In this document: positions 27,243 through 36,305 of the stretch, in pieces
How positions within the stretch are numbered: position 1 is the first letter of the stretch
Layout: each line of letters opens with the position of its first letter
NCBI GenBank assembly: GCA_016713785.1
Contig: JADJOM010000003.1
Coordinates: 1,755,501 to 1,819,500 of the forward strand
DNA length: 64,000 nucleotides
Origin: Gemmatimonadota bacterium
Lineage (GTDB): Bacteria; Gemmatimonadota; Gemmatimonadetes; Gemmatimonadales; GWC2-71-9
Reading direction: 5' to 3'
Notes under the pieces: generated by a model
Told to the model about the DNA's origin: nothing
The model's input: the letters and a program-made list of their open reading frames with translations, nothing else
The model's database searches: none
Program-made: the position numbers and the translations under genes

Positions 27243-27521
27243 TCCGGGCACCGGGCCCCGTCCAACGTTGGTGCCGGGCCGCATCGGTGCGCCCATCGGC
27301 GCTGCCCCAAATCCCTCCACCCCTGTCCAACTTCAGGCGCCGGAAGCCGTTGATGAAGGACGACCGAGCCCTTTCACCGGCCCTTCAGGTTTCCTTCAGG
27401 AGATTGCCCCGATCTTCCGCCCCACATCCCGACCCAATTCATGCTGGATTGCTGCATCCCCCGCCTCCAGCCTCGCCCGCATGGGTCACTGGTTCCTCCC
27501 ACTGAACCGGAGGTAGTCCCG
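27243..27521 (+). other. Leader region of the hydrogenase operon; no clear promoter seen
   Basis: This 279-base gap separates the RACE gene from the hydrogenase small subunit. I see no convincing sigma-70 or sigma-54 promoter, operator or hairpin. A good ribosome-binding site (CCGGAGGT) lies at its end, before ATG 27522. Confidence 0.4.
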
Positions 27522-28670
27522 ATGTCCGGAGTCGTACCCTCCCTCTTCCCCGCCAGCGGATCGGTGGAGGAAGAACTCGAGCGCCACGGGGTTTCCCGGC
27601 GCGAGTTCATGGAATACTGCAGCAGCCTGTGCGTGGTCCTGGGTGTCGGGAAGACGGCGGCGCCGAAGATGGCGGCGGCGATCCTGGCGGACCGGCGGCC
27701 CAGCGTGATCTGGATCCAGCTGCAGGAGTGCACGGGCTGCGTGGAGAGCGTCATCCGGACGTCGGAGCCGTCGATCGGGAACCTCGTGCTGGACCAGATC
27801 TCGCTCGACTTCTCCCACACCCTGATGGCGGCCTCGGGCCACGCGGCGGAGTCGGCCGCGAAGACGGTGATGGAGGCGGAGAAGGGCAAGTACCTGCTGG
27901 TGGTGACCGGTTCGGTGCCGACGGCGGATGGCGGGATCTACCTGACCATCGGCGGGCGGACGGCGCAGACGGTGCTGGAGGAGGCGGCCGAGGGCGCGGC
28001 CGCGATCCTGGCGCTGGGGGCGTGCGCCCACTGGGGCAGCGTGCAGGCGGCGCGGCCCAACCCGACGGGGGCGGTGGGGATCTCGGAGATCATCAAGAAC
28101 CGTCCCATCGTCAACATCGCCGGCTGCCCACCGATCGCCGACGTGGTGACGGCGACGGTGGCGCACTTCCTGACGTTCGGCCGGCTGCCGTCGGTGGATT
28201 CCGACGGGCGGCCGCTGTTCGCCTACGGGGCGCGGATCCACGACCAGTGCCCGCGGCGGGCCAACTTCGACGCCGGGCAGTACGTCGAGAAGTTCGATGA
28301 CGAGGCGGCCAAGAAGGCGTGGTGCCTGTACCACGTGGGCTGCAAGGGACCGGCGACGTTCTCCCCCTGCCCGATCTTCCAGTGGAACAGCAAGACCGAC
28401 TGGCCGATCGGCGCGGGGCACCCGTGCATCGGCTGCACCGAGCGCGGGTTCTGGGACACCATGACGCCGTTCTACGACCGGCTGCCGGACGTGGGCGGGT
28501 TCGGCATCGAGCAGAAGGTGGACATCTTCGGGGCGGCGCTGGCGGTCGGCGCCACGGCGGGCGTCCTGGCGCACGCGGCCGCGACGGGCGTGCACCAGAT
28601 GCGGGAGCGCAAGCGTTCCCTGCCCGTGATCGACTCCCCGTCCGGTGGCCCCGGCACCCCTAACGCGTGA
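27522..28670 (+). CDS. hyaA: Group 1 [NiFe]-hydrogenase small subunit (Tat-exported)
   Basis: A 382-residue electron-transfer subunit. A Tat signal SRREFM (R26, R27) and hydrophobic stretch precede the mature part, and a C-terminal membrane anchor lies at about 334-358. Proximal-cluster cysteines are C70, C73, C168 and C202. Distal and medial ligands are visible in ARIHDQC, LYHVGCKGP, FSPCPIF and GHPCIGC. At the two positions that carry extra cysteines in O2-tolerant six-Cys enzymes there are G72 and S173. ATG 27522 follows GGAGGT; the frame is open upstream, but that would bury the Tat motif. Confidence 0.95.
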   Translation: MSGVVPSLFPASGSVEEELERHGVSRREFMEYCSSLCVVLGVGKTAAPKMAAAILADRRPSVIWIQLQECTGCVESVIRTSEPSIGNLVLDQISLDFSHTLMAASGHAAESAAKTVMEAEKGKYLLVVTGSVPTADGGIYLTIGGRTAQTVLEEAAEGAAAILALGACAHWGSVQAARPNPTGAVGISEIIKNRPIVNIAGCPPIADVVTATVAHFLTFGRLPSVDSDGRPLFAYGARIHDQCPRRANFDAGQYVEKFDDEAAKKAWCLYHVGCKGPATFSPCPIFQWNSKTDWPIGAGHPCIGCTERGFWDTMTPFYDRLPDVGGFGIEQKVDIFGAALAVGATAGVLAHAAATGVHQMRERKRSLPVIDSPSGGPGTPNA

Positions 28671-28684
28671 GGCGCGAGACACCC

Positions 28685-30400
28685 ATGGCTGCAACGAAAG
28701 TCGTCGTCGATCCGATCACGCGCATCGAGGGACACCTCCGGATCGAGGCCCAGGCCGAGAACGGGAAGATCAGCAACGCGTGGGCGACCTCCACGCAGTT
28801 CCGCGGCATCGAGATCATCATGCAGGGCCGCGATCCCCGGGACGCCTGGGCGTTCACCCAGCGCATCTGCGGCGTGTGCACGGTGGTGCACGCGGTGGCC
28901 TCGTGCCGGGCGGTGGAGGACGCGCTCGGCATCACCATCCCCACCAACGCCAACCTGATCCGCAACCTGGTCCACGGGATGCAGTTCATCCAGGACCACG
29001 TGATCCACTTCTACCACCTCCACGCCCTCGACTGGGTGGACGTGGTGAGCGCCCTCAAGGCCGACCCGGGCGGCACCAGCCGCCTGGCCCGGTCGATCTC
29101 CCCCTGGCCGAACAACTCCGAGAGCTACTTCAAGGCGGTGCAGGACCGGCTCAAGAAGTTCGTGGCCGGCGGCCAGCTCGGCATCTTTGCCAACGGGTAC
29201 TGGGGCCATTCGGCCTACAAGCTCCCGCCCGAGGCCAACCTCATGGCGGTGGCGCACTACCTCGAGGCGCTCGACTGGCAGCGGGACGTCATCCGGCTGC
29301 ACACCATCTTCGGCGGCAAGAACCCGCACCCGAACTTCCTGGTGGGCGGCATGGCCTGCGCCATCAACCTTGAGGACACCGGGACGATCAACGCCGAGAA
29401 GCTGGTGGACGTGCAGGCGATGATCCGCCGCGCCCGGGAGTTCGTGGAACAGGTCTACTACCCGGACCTGGTGGCCATCGCCGGCTTCTACAAGGACTGG
29501 GCGGCGATCGGCGGCGGCACCCGCAACCACCTCTGCGTGGGCGAGTTCCCCGAGGGCGGCGTCAACGACCTCAAGGACCTCTACTTCCCCCGCGGCATCA
29601 TCCTCAACGGCGACCTCTCGACCGTGCACGAGTACGACCACAAGCTGGTGAAGGAGTACATCACCAGCTCCTGGTACGAGTACCCGGGCGGCGACGACGT
29701 CGGGCTGCATCCCTTCGAGGGCGAGACCAAGGCCAAGTACTCCGGCCCGCCGACCCCGTGGCAGTACCTGCAGGGACTCGACAAGTACACCTGGATGAAG
29801 GCCCCGCGGTACGACGGCAAGCCGATGCAGGTGGGGCCGCTCAGCCGCATGCTGGTGGCCTATGCCAGCGGGCATGACGACGTGCAGGGCATCGTGAACG
29901 AGGCGCTGGGCAAGCTGGGCGTGGGGCCGGAGGCGCTGTTCTCCACCCTGGGCCGCACCGCGGCCCGCGGGCTCGAGACGGTGCTGATCGCCCGCCGGAT
30001 GGACACCTGGTTCAACGCGCTCATCGAGCGGGTGAAGGGCGGCGACACCCGCACCTTCGCCGGCGAGAAGTGGGAGCCGTCGACCTGGCCGGCCAGCTGC
30101 GAGGGGTACGGCTACCTCGACGCCCCGCGCGGCGCGCTGGGCCACTGGGTGCAGATCAAGGAGGGCAAGATCAGCCGGTACCAGTGCGTGGTGCCGAGCA
30201 CGTGGAACTGCTCCCCCCGCGACAAGCAGGGGCAGATGGGTCCCTACGAGGCGGCGCTCACCGACAACCACCCGCTGGTGAACCCGGAGCAGCCGATCGA
30301 GATCCTGCGCACCATCCATTCCTTCGATCCCTGCATGGCCTGCGGCGTGCACGTGCTCGACGCCCAGGGCAACAAGGTGACTGAGGTGAAGGTGCAATGA
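28685..30400 (+). CDS. hyaB: Group 1 [NiFe]-hydrogenase large subunit
   Basis: A 571-residue catalytic subunit with both nickel motifs: RICGVCTVVH (60-69; C62, C65) and DPCMACGVH (548-556; C550, C553). A 15-residue tail after H556 is the peptide removed by the HyaD-type protease once the metal site is filled. It oxidises H2 on the periplasmic side after being carried out with the small subunit through Tat. ATG 28685 gives the usual MAATKVVVDPITRIEGH start; a GTG at 28667 that overlaps the previous stop is the alternative. Confidence 0.96.
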   Translation: MAATKVVVDPITRIEGHLRIEAQAENGKISNAWATSTQFRGIEIIMQGRDPRDAWAFTQRICGVCTVVHAVASCRAVEDALGITIPTNANLIRNLVHGMQFIQDHVIHFYHLHALDWVDVVSALKADPGGTSRLARSISPWPNNSESYFKAVQDRLKKFVAGGQLGIFANGYWGHSAYKLPPEANLMAVAHYLEALDWQRDVIRLHTIFGGKNPHPNFLVGGMACAINLEDTGTINAEKLVDVQAMIRRAREFVEQVYYPDLVAIAGFYKDWAAIGGGTRNHLCVGEFPEGGVNDLKDLYFPRGIILNGDLSTVHEYDHKLVKEYITSSWYEYPGGDDVGLHPFEGETKAKYSGPPTPWQYLQGLDKYTWMKAPRYDGKPMQVGPLSRMLVAYASGHDDVQGIVNEALGKLGVGPEALFSTLGRTAARGLETVLIARRMDTWFNALIERVKGGDTRTFAGEKWEPSTWPASCEGYGYLDAPRGALGHWVQIKEGKISRYQCVVPSTWNCSPRDKQGQMGPYEAALTDNHPLVNPEQPIEILRTIHSFDPCMACGVHVLDAQGNKVTEVKVQ

Positions 30401-31167
30401 CCGCCCACACTCCCGCCGCCGGGGCCCCCGGCGGCAACGCCGAGGGCTTCACCCTGGCCCGGAAGGTCCCGCCGCCAAGCGGGAACTACCGCTGGGTGTA
30501 CCTCTGGGGCGCCCCCCTGCGCGCCATGCACTGGGTGGCCGCCATCAGCCTGCTGGTGCTGGCCGTCACCGGGCTCTACATCGGCAAGCCGTACTTCATC
30601 ACCTCGGGCGACACCCGGGACCACTTCGTGATGGGCTGGTTCCGGCTGGCGCACTACATCGCGGCCTGCCTGCTGGTGATGACCGGGATCGTGCGGATGT
30701 ACTGGCTGCTTGCGGGCAACAAGTTCGAGCGGCTCCGCGCCCTCTTCCCGCTCCGCCCGCGCGACTGGGTCAACATGGTGCAGCAGGTCAAGTACTACCT
30801 GATGGTGGAGCCCGAGAAGGCGCCCCACTACCTGGGGCACAACCCGCTGCAGCAGATGAGCTATACCGGCATCTACCTCGCGGGCATCCTCGCCGTGGTC
30901 ACCGGCTTCGCGATGTACGGGCAGGCGGACCCGGACGGACTGATCTACAAGGGCTTCAACTGGGTGGGCATGGCGTTCGGCGGGTTCCCGGTGGTGCGGT
31001 TCGTCCACCACGTGCTCACCTGGGTGTTCGTCGCGTTCATCCCGATCCACATCTACCTGGCCATCCGCGCCGACCACCTGGAGCGGACCGGCGTGATCTC
31101 CTCGATCATCACCGGCGGCCGGTTCGTCCCGGCCACCCAGCACTACGTGGACCAGGATGACATGTAA
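30397..31167 (+). CDS. hyaC: Hydrogenase cytochrome b subunit
   Basis: A 256-residue integral membrane protein with four hydrophobic helices, matching HyaC/HupC. Histidines suited to binding two b-type hemes occur in RAMHWVAA, FRLAHYIA, RFVHHVLTW and PIHIYLAI. It anchors the hydrogenase and passes electrons from the small subunit to the quinone pool, linking H2 oxidation to respiration. The ATG overlaps the hyaB stop (ATGA). The N-terminal 30 residues are a Gly/Pro-rich cytoplasmic extension. Confidence 0.93.
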   Translation: MTAHTPAAGAPGGNAEGFTLARKVPPPSGNYRWVYLWGAPLRAMHWVAAISLLVLAVTGLYIGKPYFITSGDTRDHFVMGWFRLAHYIAACLLVMTGIVRMYWLLAGNKFERLRALFPLRPRDWVNMVQQVKYYLMVEPEKAPHYLGHNPLQQMSYTGIYLAGILAVVTGFAMYGQADPDGLIYKGFNWVGMAFGGFPVVRFVHHVLTWVFVAFIPIHIYLAIRADHLERTGVISSIITGGRFVPATQHYVDQDDM

Positions 31168-31657
31168 CGCGCTGGTGCTCGGGCTGGGCAATCCCATCAT
31201 GGGGGACGATGGCCTGGGCCTCGCCGCGCTCGCGCGGCTGGCCCGGGACTGGGACCTCCCGCCGTCGGTGTCCCTGGTCGACGGCGGCACGTGGGGCATG
31301 AACCTGTTGCCCCAGATCGAGACCGCGGACCAGCTGATCCTGCTCGACGCCATCCGGGCCGGCACCCCGCCGGGCACCCTGGTGGTGATCGAGCGGGACG
31401 ACCTGCCCCGGTACTTCAGCCTCAAGATCTCCCCCCACCAGATCGACCTGCGCGAGGTGCTCGGCCTGGCCGAGTTGCGGGGCACTCTGCCCGCGCTCGC
31501 GGTGGCCATCGGCGCCGAGCCGCAGGACGTCGAGCTGGGGACCAGCCTCACGCCAGCCGTCGAGGCGCGGGTGGAGGACGTGGTGCTCCGGGCGGTGGAC
31601 CGCCTGGCGCACTGGGGCCACCGCCCGGTGCGCCGCGCCGAGCTGGCCCATGCATGA
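31157..31657 (+). CDS. hyaD: Hydrogenase maturation endopeptidase
   Basis: A 166-residue protease of the HyaD/HupD family, which cleaves the C-terminal peptide of the large subunit after nickel insertion. The N-terminal VLGLGNPIMGDDGLG supplies the first acidic nickel-sensing residues, LLDAIRAG the second region and KISPHQID the His. The start lies inside the end of hyaC (11-base overlap), and its end overlaps hypA by 8 bases. It presumably acts only on the large subunit encoded three genes upstream. Confidence 0.93.
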   Translation: MTCNALVLGLGNPIMGDDGLGLAALARLARDWDLPPSVSLVDGGTWGMNLLPQIETADQLILLDAIRAGTPPGTLVVIERDDLPRYFSLKISPHQIDLREVLGLAELRGTLPALAVAIGAEPQDVELGTSLTPAVEARVEDVVLRAVDRLAHWGHRPVRRAELAHA

Positions 31658-31910
31658 GCTGAGCCTCGCCCTTGAAGTCTGCCGCATCGCCGAGGCGAGC
31701 GCGGCACCCCACCCGGCGCGCGCGGTGCGGGCCGTCGCCGTCGAGGTGGGGGAGGACGCGGGGATCGAGCTCGAGAACTTCCGGTTCTGCCTGGAGGCGC
31801 TGCTCTCCGACGTGCCGTTCGCCGGCGCGCGGGCCGAGCTCACGACCCTCCCCGGCACGGACCTCAGGGTGACCCACCTGGAGGTGGATGATGGCCGTCC
31901 GGACGATTGA
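31650..31910 (+). CDS. hypA: HypA-like nickel chaperone lacking the zinc-binding loop
   Basis: An 86-residue protein; HypA is usually about 113-120 residues. The nickel-binding N-terminus MHELSLALEV and the following strand/helix core are intact. The chain then runs from AGARAELTTLPG directly to TDLRVTHLEVDDG, which matches the last strand of HypA. The intervening 35-40 residues with the two CxxC zinc motifs are absent, and the only cysteines are C11 and C47. Frame and overlaps with hyaD and hypB are intact, so this is not a frameshift. It likely still delivers Ni2+ to HypB, perhaps without zinc-dependent regulation. Confidence 0.85.
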   Translation: MHELSLALEVCRIAEASAAPHPARAVRAVAVEVGEDAGIELENFRFCLEALLSDVPFAGARAELTTLPGTDLRVTHLEVDDGRPDD

Positions 31911-32562
31911 CGTGCGGGAGCGGGTCATGGCGAAGAACGACGAGCTCGCCGCCCTGGTCCGGCAGCGGCTCCAGGCCTCCGGCGTGCCCTCGTTCAACCT
32001 GGTCTCCTCGCCCGGCTCCGGGAAGACGAGCCTGCTGGAGCGCACCCTCGAGGTGCTCGGCGAGGAGCTCGGGATCGCGGTCATGACCGGCGACGTCCAG
32101 ACCCAGAACGACGCCGACCGCCTGGCCCGCCGCACCGAACGCCTGGTGCAGGCGGTGGTCACCGGCGGGGCCTGCCACCTCGACGCCGCGCAGGTCACGG
32201 CCGCCCTGGAGGCGATCGACCTGGAGTGCACCCGGCTGCTGTTCATCGAGAACGTCGGCAACCTCGTCTGCCCCGCGAGCTGGGACCTCGGCGAGACCGC
32301 CAAGATCGTGGTGCTCTCCGTGACCGAGGGCGAGGACAAGCCGCTCAAGTACCCCAAGATGTTCCGCATGGCGCGCTACGCCGTGCTCAACAAGATCGAC
32401 CTGCTGCCGCACCTCGACTTCGACCTGGACCTGGCCGTCCGCTACGCCCGCGAGATCAACCCGGAGCTGCGGTTCTTCTTCACCTCCGCCCGGTCCGGGG
32501 AGGGCCTCGACGAGTGGTTCCAGTTCCTCCGGGCGGAAGCCCGGGCCCCCGCCCACCGGTGA
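31891..32562 (+). CDS. hypB: HypB, nickel-inserting GTPase
   Basis: A 223-residue GTPase with P-loop NLVSSPGSGKTSL, switch regions MTGDVQTQND and ENVGNLVCP, and base-recognition NKIDLLPH. The metal site at the dimer interface is present: Cys-His in GGACHLDAAQ and Cys in GNLVCPAS. It lacks the His-rich N-terminal stretch that stores nickel in some bacteria. It hydrolyses GTP to drive nickel transfer, together with HypA, to the large subunit. ATG 31891 is 6 bases after GGAGG; ATG 31888 is also possible. Confidence 0.95.
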   Translation: MAVRTIDVRERVMAKNDELAALVRQRLQASGVPSFNLVSSPGSGKTSLLERTLEVLGEELGIAVMTGDVQTQNDADRLARRTERLVQAVVTGGACHLDAAQVTAALEAIDLECTRLLFIENVGNLVCPASWDLGETAKIVVLSVTEGEDKPLKYPKMFRMARYAVLNKIDLLPHLDFDLDLAVRYAREINPELRFFFTSARSGEGLDEWFQFLRAEARAPAHR

Positions 32563-34880
32563 CCGCCGCCCCGCCGGCCCCGCGCCTCGCCTGCCGCGTC
32601 TCGGTGAAGGGCGTGGTGCAGGGCGTGGGGTTCCGGCCGTTCGTCCACCGCCTCGCGCTCCGCCACCACCTCGACGGCTGGGTCCGCAACGCCTCCGGCG
32701 AGGTGGCCCTCGGCCTCGAGGGCGAGGGAGGCGCGCTGGAGGCGTTCCTGGCCGAGCTGCGGGCCGAGGCGCCGCCGCTCGCGGCCATCGAGTCGGTGGC
32801 GGTGGCCTGGACCGACCCGGAGGGGCTGCAGGGGTTCCGGATCGAGCCCAGCGCCGAGGTGCCGGGCGCCCGGCTGCCGGTGCCCCCCGACGTGGCCCTC
32901 TGCCCCGCCTGCGAGGCCGAGCTGCTCGACCCGATGAACCGGCGCTACCGCTACCCGTTCATCACCTGCACCGACTGCGGCCCCCGCTACACCGTCATCG
33001 AGCGCCTGCCGTACGACCGCGAACGCACCACGATGCGGGCCTTCACCCAGTGCCCCGACTGCCGCCGCGAGTACGAGACGCCGGGCGACCGGCGGCATCA
33101 CTCCGAGACCAACAGCTGCCCCGCCTGCGGCCCGGCGCTCTGGTTCGAGACCGGCGGGGAGGGCGCGCCGGCCGCCTGGGACGAGGGGGCGCTGCGGGAC
33201 GGGGCCGCGTTGCTGGCGGCCGGCGGGATCCTGGCGCTGCGCGGGTTCGGCGGGTTCCACCTGGCCGCCGATGCCACCAGCGAGGCCGCGGTGCACACGC
33301 TCCGGGTGCGGAAGGGGCGCGAGGCCAAGCCGCTGGCGGTGATGGTGCGATCGGTGGCGGCGGCGCGGGCGCTCGCCACGGTGAGCCCGGCGGAGGCCGC
33401 GATGCTGGAGCGGCCGGAGCGGCCCATCGTGCTGCTGCGCGCCCGGAGCGGCGCCGGCCTCGCGCCCGGGGTGGCGCCGGGGATGGACACCATCGGCGTG
33501 ATGCTGCCGGCCACGCCGCTGCACCTGCTGCTGGCCGAGGCGCTGGATCGGCCGCTGGTGATGACCAGCGGCAACCTGAGCGAGGAGCCGATCGCCATCG
33601 GCAACCAGGAGGCCCGCCGCCGGCTGGCGGTGATCGCCGACGGCTTCCTGCTGCACGACCGCGAGATCCTCAGCCGGGCCGACGACAGCGTGCTGCGGGT
33701 GGTGGCGGACGCGCCCCTCTTCCTGCGGCGCTCGCGCGGGTACGCCCCGCTCCCCGCGCGCCTGCCGGTGCCCGCGCCGGTCCCGCTGCTCGCGGTGGGG
33801 CCGCACCTCAAGAACACCTTCACCGTGGCGGCCGGGCATCAGGCGTGGCTCAGCCCGCACATCGGCGACCTCGAGAACCTCGAGGGGCTGGAGCATTTCC
33901 GGCACACGCTCGCGGGGTACCGCCGGCTGTTCGCGATCGATCCCGAGGCGGTGGTGCACGACCTGCACCCGGGGTATCTCTCCACCCGGGTGGCCCAGGA
34001 GCTGGGCCTGCCGGTGACCCTCGCGGTGCAGCACCACCACGCCCACATCGCGGCCGTGCTGGCGGAGCATGGCGAGACCGGCCCGGTGATCGGCGTGGCC
34101 TACGATGGCACCGGCTACGGCCCGGACGGCGCGGTGTGGGGCGGCGAGATCCTGGTGGCCGACCTCACGGGCTACCGGCGCATGGCCCACCTGCGCTATG
34201 CCCCGCTCCCCGGCGGCGACCTGGCGGCGCGGCGGCCATGGCGGGCCCTGATGGGGTACGCCTCGCTCGACGGCTCGCTGCACACGGTGATCGAGCCGGT
34301 GACGGCGCAGGTCGCGCCGACGGAGCTCTCCCTGGTGGAGCGCCAGCTGGCGGCGCGCCTCAATGCCCCGCTGGCCTCGTCCATGGGCCGGCTGTTCGAT
34401 GCCGCCGCGGCGGTGCTGGGCCTGCGCGAGGTGGTGGGATACGAGGGCCAGGCGGCGATGGAGCTCGAGGCCCTGGCCGACGGCCGCACCGCCTCGGAGT
34501 ACCCGATGCCGCTCGAGGATGAGCCCGACGGGACCTTCGTGCTGGACCCGCTGCCGATGCTGGTGCGGCTCGGGCTCCGCCGCAAGCGCGGCGGCGACCT
34601 CGGCGACCTCGCGGCCGACTTCCACGCCAGCATCGCCCGCGGCACCGAGCTGGCCGTGCGCCGGGTGGCGGAGCAGGCGCAGCTGCACACCGTGGTCCTG
34701 GGCGGCGGGGTGTTCCAGAACGCCCGCCTCCTCGCGTCCCTGCGGACCCGGCTCGAACGCTGCCGGTTCCGCGTCCTGACCGCCCGTGACCTGCCGCCCA
34801 ACGATGGCGCGGTGAGTTACGGCCAGGCGGCCATCGCCGCCGCCCAACTCGCCCGCCGGGCGGAGTTCACCGCTACCTGA
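32559..34880 (+). CDS. hypF: HypF carbamoyltransferase
   Basis: A 773-residue multidomain enzyme. Order: acylphosphatase domain (about 10-95; VKGVVQGVGFRPFVHRLA), two zinc-finger motifs (CPACEAEL, CTDCGP, CPDCRREY, CPACGP), a YrdC-like domain (about 205-390) and a Kae1-like C-terminal domain with QHHHAHIAAVLAEH. It converts carbamoyl phosphate and ATP into carbamoyl-AMP and loads HypE for synthesis of the cyanide ligands. The GTG start overlaps the hypB stop (GTGA), the coupling seen throughout this operon. The length is normal. Confidence 0.96.
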   Translation: MTAAPPAPRLACRVSVKGVVQGVGFRPFVHRLALRHHLDGWVRNASGEVALGLEGEGGALEAFLAELRAEAPPLAAIESVAVAWTDPEGLQGFRIEPSAEVPGARLPVPPDVALCPACEAELLDPMNRRYRYPFITCTDCGPRYTVIERLPYDRERTTMRAFTQCPDCRREYETPGDRRHHSETNSCPACGPALWFETGGEGAPAAWDEGALRDGAALLAAGGILALRGFGGFHLAADATSEAAVHTLRVRKGREAKPLAVMVRSVAAARALATVSPAEAAMLERPERPIVLLRARSGAGLAPGVAPGMDTIGVMLPATPLHLLLAEALDRPLVMTSGNLSEEPIAIGNQEARRRLAVIADGFLLHDREILSRADDSVLRVVADAPLFLRRSRGYAPLPARLPVPAPVPLLAVGPHLKNTFTVAAGHQAWLSPHIGDLENLEGLEHFRHTLAGYRRLFAIDPEAVVHDLHPGYLSTRVAQELGLPVTLAVQHHHAHIAAVLAEHGETGPVIGVAYDGTGYGPDGAVWGGEILVADLTGYRRMAHLRYAPLPGGDLAARRPWRALMGYASLDGSLHTVIEPVTAQVAPTELSLVERQLAARLNAPLASSMGRLFDAAAAVLGLREVVGYEGQAAMELEALADGRTASEYPMPLEDEPDGTFVLDPLPMLVRLGLRRKRGGDLGDLAADFHASIARGTELAVRRVAEQAQLHTVVLGGGVFQNARLLASLRTRLERCRFRVLTARDLPPNDGAVSYGQAAIAAAQLARRAEFTAT

Positions 34881-34890
34881 GGAGGATCCC

Positions 34891-35190
34891 ATGTGCCTGG
34901 GCATTCCCGGCCGCATTCTCGACACCCGGGACGACCGGGGCTTGCTGATGGGCACGGTGGACTTCGGCGGCGTCCGCCGCGAGGTCTGCCTGGCCTACGT
35001 GGCGGACGAGGTGAAGGTGGGGGACTACGTCACGGTGCACGTGGGCTTCGCCATCAGCCGGGTGGATGAGGCCGAGGCCCGGCGCACCTTCGAGGTGCTC
35101 CAGGAGATGAGCCAGCTGGAGGAGCTCGACTGGATGCGCGAGGTGGCCGAACAGAGCCTGGCGGGTGCCCCGCCGCGGGAGCAGCCATGA
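34891..35190 (+). CDS. hypC: HypC/HypG-type maturation chaperone
   Basis: A 99-residue protein beginning MCLGIPGRI; Cys2 is the conserved residue exposed after Met removal, which holds the Fe(CN)2CO precursor and the large subunit. A GGAGGAT ribosome-binding site precedes the ATG by 5 bases. The core OB fold (about 1-75) is standard; a charged helical tail of 20 residues follows. It bridges HypD and the apo-large subunit. It overlaps hypD by 4 bases. Confidence 0.95.
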   Translation: MCLGIPGRILDTRDDRGLLMGTVDFGGVRREVCLAYVADEVKVGDYVTVHVGFAISRVDEAEARRTFEVLQEMSQLEELDWMREVAEQSLAGAPPREQP

Positions 35191-36305
35191 AATACCTCGA
35201 CGAGTACCGCGACGGCGCGGTGGCCCGGGGGCTGATCGCGAAGATCCGCGCCACCGCCACCCGGCCCTGGACGCTGATGGAAGTGTGCGGCGGCCAGACC
35301 CACACGATCGTCCGCCAGGGACTCGACCAGCTGCTCGAGGGCGCGGTGGAGATGATCCACGGCCCCGGCTGCCCGGTGTGCGTGACGCCGCTGGAGCAGA
35401 TCGACAAGGCGCTGCACCTGGCCGGCCGGCCCGACGTGATCTTCACGTCGTTCGGCGACATGCTGCGGGTGCCCGGCTCCACCTGCGACCTGCTGCAGGT
35501 CCGCGCCCGGGGCGGGCAGATCCGCGTGGTCTACTCCCCGCTCGACGCCCTGGAGCTCGCGCTCCGGCATCCCGACAAGCAGGTGGTGTTCTTTGCCGTC
35601 GGGTTCGAGACCACCGCGCCGGCCAACGCCATGGCGGTGTGGCGCGCCCGCGAGCTCGGCGTGCCCAACTTCAGCATCCTCGTCTCCCACGTCACCGTGC
35701 CGCCGGCCATGACCGCGCTGCTCTCCGCCCCCGACAACCGGGTGCAGGGGTTCCTCGCGGCCGGGCACGTCTGCGCCGTGATGGGCTGGGAGGAGTACGA
35801 GCCGATCGCCGCGCGGCACCACGTGCCGATCGTGGTCACCGGCTTCGAGCCGGTGGACATTCTCGAGGGGATCCTGATGGCGGTCCGGCAGCTGGAGGAG
35901 GGGCGGCACGAGGTGGAGAACCAGTACGTCCGCTCAGTCCGGCGCGAAGGCACGCCCCCTGCCCAGGCGCTGGTGCGCAAGGTCTTCCGCCTCACCGACC
36001 GGCAGTGGCGCGGGATCGGCACCATCCCCGGCAGCGGCCTCAGCCTGCGCGAGGAGTACGCCGACTTCGACGCCGAGGTGCGCTTCGGGCTGGGCGACAT
36101 CACCGCGCAGGAACCGCGCGAGTGCCGCGCCGGGGACGTGCTCCGCGGCATGCTCAAGCCGAACGGCTGCGCGGCCTTCGGCACCCGCTGCACCCCGGAG
36201 CATCCCCTCGGCGCGCCGATGGTGTCGTCCGAGGGCGCGTGCGCCGCCTACTACAACTACGCCCGCTTCCGCGAACCCGCGGGCCCCACGGGAGTGGGCT
36301 CATGA
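35187..36305 (+). CDS. hypD: HypD, Fe-S scaffold for the NiFe active-site iron
   Basis: A 372-residue protein with the conserved motifs EVCGGQTHTIVRQGLD, HGPGCPVCVTP and FAVGFETTAP, and C-terminal 4Fe-4S cysteines in NGCAAFGTRCTPEHP and SSEGACAAYY. HypD holds Fe(CN)2CO between itself and HypC and supplies redox equivalents. Both ends overlap their neighbours by 4 bases. All key cysteines are present. Confidence 0.96.
   Translation: MKYLDEYRDGAVARGLIAKIRATATRPWTLMEVCGGQTHTIVRQGLDQLLEGAVEMIHGPGCPVCVTPLEQIDKALHLAGRPDVIFTSFGDMLRVPGSTCDLLQVRARGGQIRVVYSPLDALELALRHPDKQVVFFAVGFETTAPANAMAVWRARELGVPNFSILVSHVTVPPAMTALLSAPDNRVQGFLAAGHVCAVMGWEEYEPIAARHHVPIVVTGFEPVDILEGILMAVRQLEEGRHEVENQYVRSVRREGTPPAQALVRKVFRLTDRQWRGIGTIPGSGLSLREEYADFDAEVRFGLGDITAQEPRECRAGDVLRGMLKPNGCAAFGTRCTPEHPLGAPMVSSEGACAAYYNYARFREPAGPTGVGS

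Noticed and set aside
23391..27320. 1309-codon open frame on the minus strand opposite the methyltransferase genes
   Set aside because: It is antisense to four recognisable genes, has low-complexity Arg/Gly/His/Pro-rich translation and no domain pattern. Such frames are common in GC-rich DNA.
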